A stretch of 64,000 nt of DNA from Paracoccaceae bacterium (GTDB taxonomy: Bacteria; Pseudomonadota; Alphaproteobacteria; Rhodobacterales; Rhodobacteraceae). The stretch covers positions 184,301 through 248,300 of the forward strand of contig JANQRE010000010.1 in the NCBI GenBank assembly GCA_028284705.1, in the 5' to 3' direction. Shown here one piece after another: positions 61,475 to 64,000 of this stretch (within the stretch, counting starts at the first letter, position 1; each line of letters opens with the position of its first letter). The position numbers were made by a program, and so were the translations under genes. The notes below the pieces were generated by a model. That model was not told where the DNA came from. It did not search any database and was given only the letters and a program-made list of their open reading frames with translations.

Positions 61475-62749
61475 ATGTCATCAAAACTACTTAGCACCAC
61501 CGCTGCTGTTGTCCTTGCAGGCGCGCTGCCCGCCCTCGCGGATTGCCCGGTGAAGGTGGGCGTTCTGCACTCCCTGTCGGGAACCATGGCGATTTCCGAG
61601 ACCACGCTGAAAGACACGATGGAAATGCTCATCGAACAGCAGAATGCCAAGGGTGGCGTTCTGGGCTGTGAGCTGGAAGCGGTTGTCGTTGACCCCGCCT
61701 CCGACTGGCCTCTTTTTGCTGAAAAGGCGCGTGAGCTCCTGACCGTGCATGAGGTGGACGTGATTTTTGGCAACTGGACGTCGGTGTCGCGGAAGTCTGT
61801 GCTGCCGGTCATCGAAGAGTTGAACGGGTTGTTGTTCTACCCTGTGCAATATGAGGGCGAGGAAAGCTCCAAGAACGTCTTCTACACGGGCGCGGCTCCG
61901 AACCAGCAGGCAATCCCGGCAACGGACTACTTCCTTGAAGAGCTGGAAGTTGAGAAATTCGCCCTGCTGGGCACGGACTATGTCTACCCACGCACCACGA
62001 ACAACATCCTGGAAAGCTACCTGCAGCAGAAGGGCATTCCAGCCGACGACATCTTCGTGAACTACACGCCGTTTGGCCATTCCGACTGGTCGAAGATTGT
62101 CGCGGACGTCGTGGCGCTCGGCGCTGACGGCAAAAAAGTTGGCGTGATTTCAACGATTAACGGCGATGCCAATGTTGGTTTCTATAAAGAGCTGGCCGCT
62201 GCTGGTATCTCCGCCGATGACATCCCCGTCGTGGCATTCTCCGTGGGTGAGGAAGAGCTTTCCGGCCTCGATACCACCAACCTCGTGGGCCATCTCGCCG
62301 CGTGGAACTACTTCCAGTCCGCCGACACCGAGGCCAATGCCGAGTGGGTGGATGCCTGGAAAGAGCGGATGGGCGATGAGCGGGTGACCAATGACCCGAT
62401 GGAAGCGCATTATATCGGTTTCAACATGTGGGTGAATGCGGCGACCGCCGCTGGCACCACCGATGTGGATGCAGTGCGCACCGCAATGTATGGCCAGGAG
62501 TTCCCGAACCTGACCGGCGGCACGGCGGTGATGCTGCCGAATCATCACCTGGCGAAACCGGTTCTGATCGGTGAGATCCAGGAGGACGGGCAGTTCGATA
62601 TTATCTCGCAAACTGAAGAGGTTGCGGGGGATGCGTGGACCGACTTCCTGCCGGAATCCGCCGTCCTGAAGTCGGATTGGAAAGAGCTGGGCTGTGGAAT
62701 GTACAACACCGAGACCAGTTCCTGCGTTCAGATCAAATCGAACTACTAA
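61475..62749 (+). CDS. urtA: urea ABC transporter substrate-binding protein
   Basis: Encodes 424 residues from the ATG after AGAGAGGA; a frame of 39 codons upstream is not part of the protein, since it lacks a signal peptide. A Sec signal (LLSTTAAVVLAGALPALA) leads. The mature part is UrtA-like: KVGVLHSLSGTMAISETTLKD near residue 26, then LLFYPVQYEGEESSKNVFYTGA at about 118, and FALLGTDYVYPRTTN. UrtA binds urea in the periplasm. A hairpin separates it from urtB. No regulator gene is nearby. Confidence 0.95.
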   Translation: MSSKLLSTTAAVVLAGALPALADCPVKVGVLHSLSGTMAISETTLKDTMEMLIEQQNAKGGVLGCELEAVVVDPASDWPLFAEKARELLTVHEVDVIFGNWTSVSRKSVLPVIEELNGLLFYPVQYEGEESSKNVFYTGAAPNQQAIPATDYFLEELEVEKFALLGTDYVYPRTTNNILESYLQQKGIPADDIFVNYTPFGHSDWSKIVADVVALGADGKKVGVISTINGDANVGFYKELAAAGISADDIPVVAFSVGEEELSGLDTTNLVGHLAAWNYFQSADTEANAEWVDAWKERMGDERVTNDPMEAHYIGFNMWVNAATAAGTTDVDAVRTAMYGQEFPNLTGGTAVMLPNHHLAKPVLIGEIQEDGQFDIISQTEEVAGDAWTDFLPESAVLKSDWKELGCGMYNTETSSCVQIKSNY

Positions 62750-62760
62750 TCGATCTTCCG

Positions 62761-62780
62761 AGGGCGGCGTGAGCCGCCCT
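62761..62780 (+). terminator. intercistronic hairpin between urtA and urtB
   Basis: AGGGCGGC, loop GTGA, GCCGCCCT: a perfect 8-base stem 12 bases after the urtA stop, without a T-run. It probably limits transcription into urtB or protects the urtA message, as at the other two binding-protein genes of this window. Confidence 0.65.
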
Positions 62781-62808
62781 CAAACCACCTTTTCCTCGCG
62801 GACACCCA

Positions 62809-64000
62809 ATGGCTGAATTCCATCGGAATTTCATCGCACTTGCGACGTACCTTTTGCTGAGTTTTTGTGCCGCGCTCACCGCAAAGGCACAGGACGCAGC
62901 GGCGCCGATCCAGACCCTGCTTCAGACCCATGGCGAGATCATCGCCAAATCCTCCCGCAAGACCATTGGACCCGCCATCGACGCGCTGGCCACGAGCGGC
63001 CTTGAGGATGCGCAAACGGTGCTGCAGCGCTGGCAAGCCAAAGAGATGTGGTTCAACAAAGACACCCGTCTCTTCGTATTTGCAGAGAAAGCTGACGGCA
63101 AAAATATCACTCTCTTTGACGTTGCGGGCGGTGCCGAGATCGGGACGGCACCGAGCCGCGATTACAAACAACTGAAACCAAACTCAGGCATTCGTGGGCT
63201 GATCGGCGCGGCTTTAGTGCAGTTCCAATTGAGCAACCCTGACCCGATCATTCGTGCCCAGGCGTTGAACGCAATTGAACGCGATGCGGAGGCCTCCCAC
63301 CTCGCTGCCCTGCGTGGTGCGATTGAGGGCGAGGAGAACGCAGGTCTGAAGGCTCGCAAGGAACGTTTGGAGCGGCTGCTCACGATCCGCTTTGACGAAG
63401 ACGACGCCACGCGGATTGCGGCGATTGAGGGCTTTGCCGGTGATCTTGGTGTCGATGTGCGCGCCGCGCTGAACCCGCTGGTCGCCACGAAGATCGAAGC
63501 CGGAGAAACCCTCCCTGAGGGTGGCCGCGCGGTTGCGGTTGGCTCAAGTGACCTGCCCCGGGACGCGGCCTATGAGCTTCTTGTTGCCGCAGGCCTCGCC
63601 GCGGCCCGCATCTCTCCTGACGCGATGCGTGAAACGCTGATCGCCAATATCGACGGAGACCAGATCGCGGGCGTTCAGGTTGCGACGCTCGACACCGATG
63701 CGGCCCGTGTAAGTGCTTACGGGCTTCTGGCCGAGCAAGGTGTGGCCGAACCGCTGGTGACCGATGCGGATGTCACAACCGCACTCGAGACATTCCAGTT
63801 CTTTGCGACCTATACGAACGCGCCCCTTGCCGTGGCCCTCGCGGCCCAAGCGACGCTTGACGACATCGAGGCGAAAGTGGCCTTGAACCAGACGTTGGAC
63901 CTTGCCCTTGATGCGGTCTCGCTGGCGTCGATCTATTTCCTCGCGGCAATTGGCCTCGCCATCACCTTCGGGGTGATGGGCGTGATCAACATGGCCCATG
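62809..64000 (+). CDS. urtB: urea ABC transporter permease, 5' part (runs off window)
   Basis: The frame is open from the ATG to the window edge, 397 codons visible. A signal-like first segment (FIALATYLLLSFCAALTAKA) is followed by a ~330-residue periplasmic domain, which is typical of UrtB and absent from other permeases of the LivH type. In that domain MWFNKDTRLFVFAEK and LKARKERLERLLTIRF can be read. The membrane part begins with ALDAVSLASIYFLAAIGLAITFGVMGVINMAH, the LivH-type opening. It transports urea with the rest of the Urt system, which lies outside the window. No strong ribosome site precedes the start. Confidence 0.93.
   Translation, partial: MAEFHRNFIALATYLLLSFCAALTAKAQDAAAPIQTLLQTHGEIIAKSSRKTIGPAIDALATSGLEDAQTVLQRWQAKEMWFNKDTRLFVFAEKADGKNITLFDVAGGAEIGTAPSRDYKQLKPNSGIRGLIGAALVQFQLSNPDPIIRAQALNAIERDAEASHLAALRGAIEGEENAGLKARKERLERLLTIRFDEDDATRIAAIEGFAGDLGVDVRAALNPLVATKIEAGETLPEGGRAVAVGSSDLPRDAAYELLVAAGLAAARISPDAMRETLIANIDGDQIAGVQVATLDTDAARVSAYGLLAEQGVAEPLVTDADVTTALETFQFFATYTNAPLAVALAAQATLDDIEAKVALNQTLDLALDAVSLASIYFLAAIGLAITFGVMGVINMAH

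Noticed and set aside
1..64000. CRISPR arrays, tRNA or rRNA genes, prophage or toxin-antitoxin modules
   Set aside because: No regularly spaced repeats, no cloverleaf or rRNA segments and no phage-type or toxin-antitoxin gene pairs were recognised by eye.

Overview
The window reads as chromosomal DNA of a marine-type alphaproteobacterium, most likely a Rhodobacteraceae (Roseobacter-group) member. The reasons are the moderately high GC content, the formate dehydrogenase accessory set found in that family (DUF3305, DUF3306, TorD-like, FdhX, DUF6494, Mrp, lipoate-ligase-like, DUF6505), the Ugp, Opp and Urt uptake systems, and the tight ATGA-coupled operons. No rRNA, tRNA, CRISPR array, intact insertion sequence or prophage was seen.

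Layout. (1) 1-3.9 kb: end of a dTDP-L-rhamnose operon (rfbC partial, rfbB, rfbD, rfbA) facing a family 2 glycosyltransferase. (2) 4.4-8.3 kb: a secreted RTX-repeat protein with a glycoside-hydrolase-like N-terminus, then two unrecognised exported proteins. (3) 8.4-24.4 kb: a large formate dehydrogenase locus. It holds a minus-strand operon (DUF6494, Mrp, ligase-like, DUF6505), a heme protein whose N-terminus looks like a shrunken tungstate-binding protein, a polyferredoxin, the structural genes with chaperones, a WD40-cytochrome c fusion, a 41-residue peptide and a tungstate-type ABC permease and ATPase. The matching tupA appears reduced to a signal-peptide stub. (4) 24.6-28.7 kb: complete ugpBAEC glycerol-3-phosphate importer. 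(5) 28.9-33.5 kb: a TetR regulator with a perfect operator, a CPBP membrane protease, a beta-lactamase-fold hydrolase, a flavodoxin-like protein and an SDR.

(6) 33.5-44.4 kb: a probable, undescribed catabolic island around a LysR regulator. It has a luciferase-like monooxygenase, a CmcJ/NvfI-type oxygenase, RidA, then five ATGA-coupled genes (glutamine-amidotransferase-like, creatininase-like, amidohydrolase, FAD oxidoreductase, TauD-like dioxygenase), a Tat-exported solute-binding protein and a DUF2165 membrane protein. The enzyme mix suggests breakdown of a nitrogenous organic compound, but the substrate is unknown. (7) 44.6-51.6 kb: a bile-acid/sodium-symporter-type carrier, an acyltransferase, an envelope gene group with a desaturase, and an HxlR/NTF2-like divergent pair. 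(8) 51.9-54.8 kb: a multicopper oxidase followed by a monoheme protein. (9) 55.0-60.5 kb: oppABCDF-type peptide importer. (10) 61.5-64.0 kb: urtA and the start of urtB, cut by the window edge.

Three solute-binding-protein genes (the island protein, oppA-like, urtA) are each followed by a strong intercistronic hairpin, consistent with higher expression of the binding protein than of the genes behind it.
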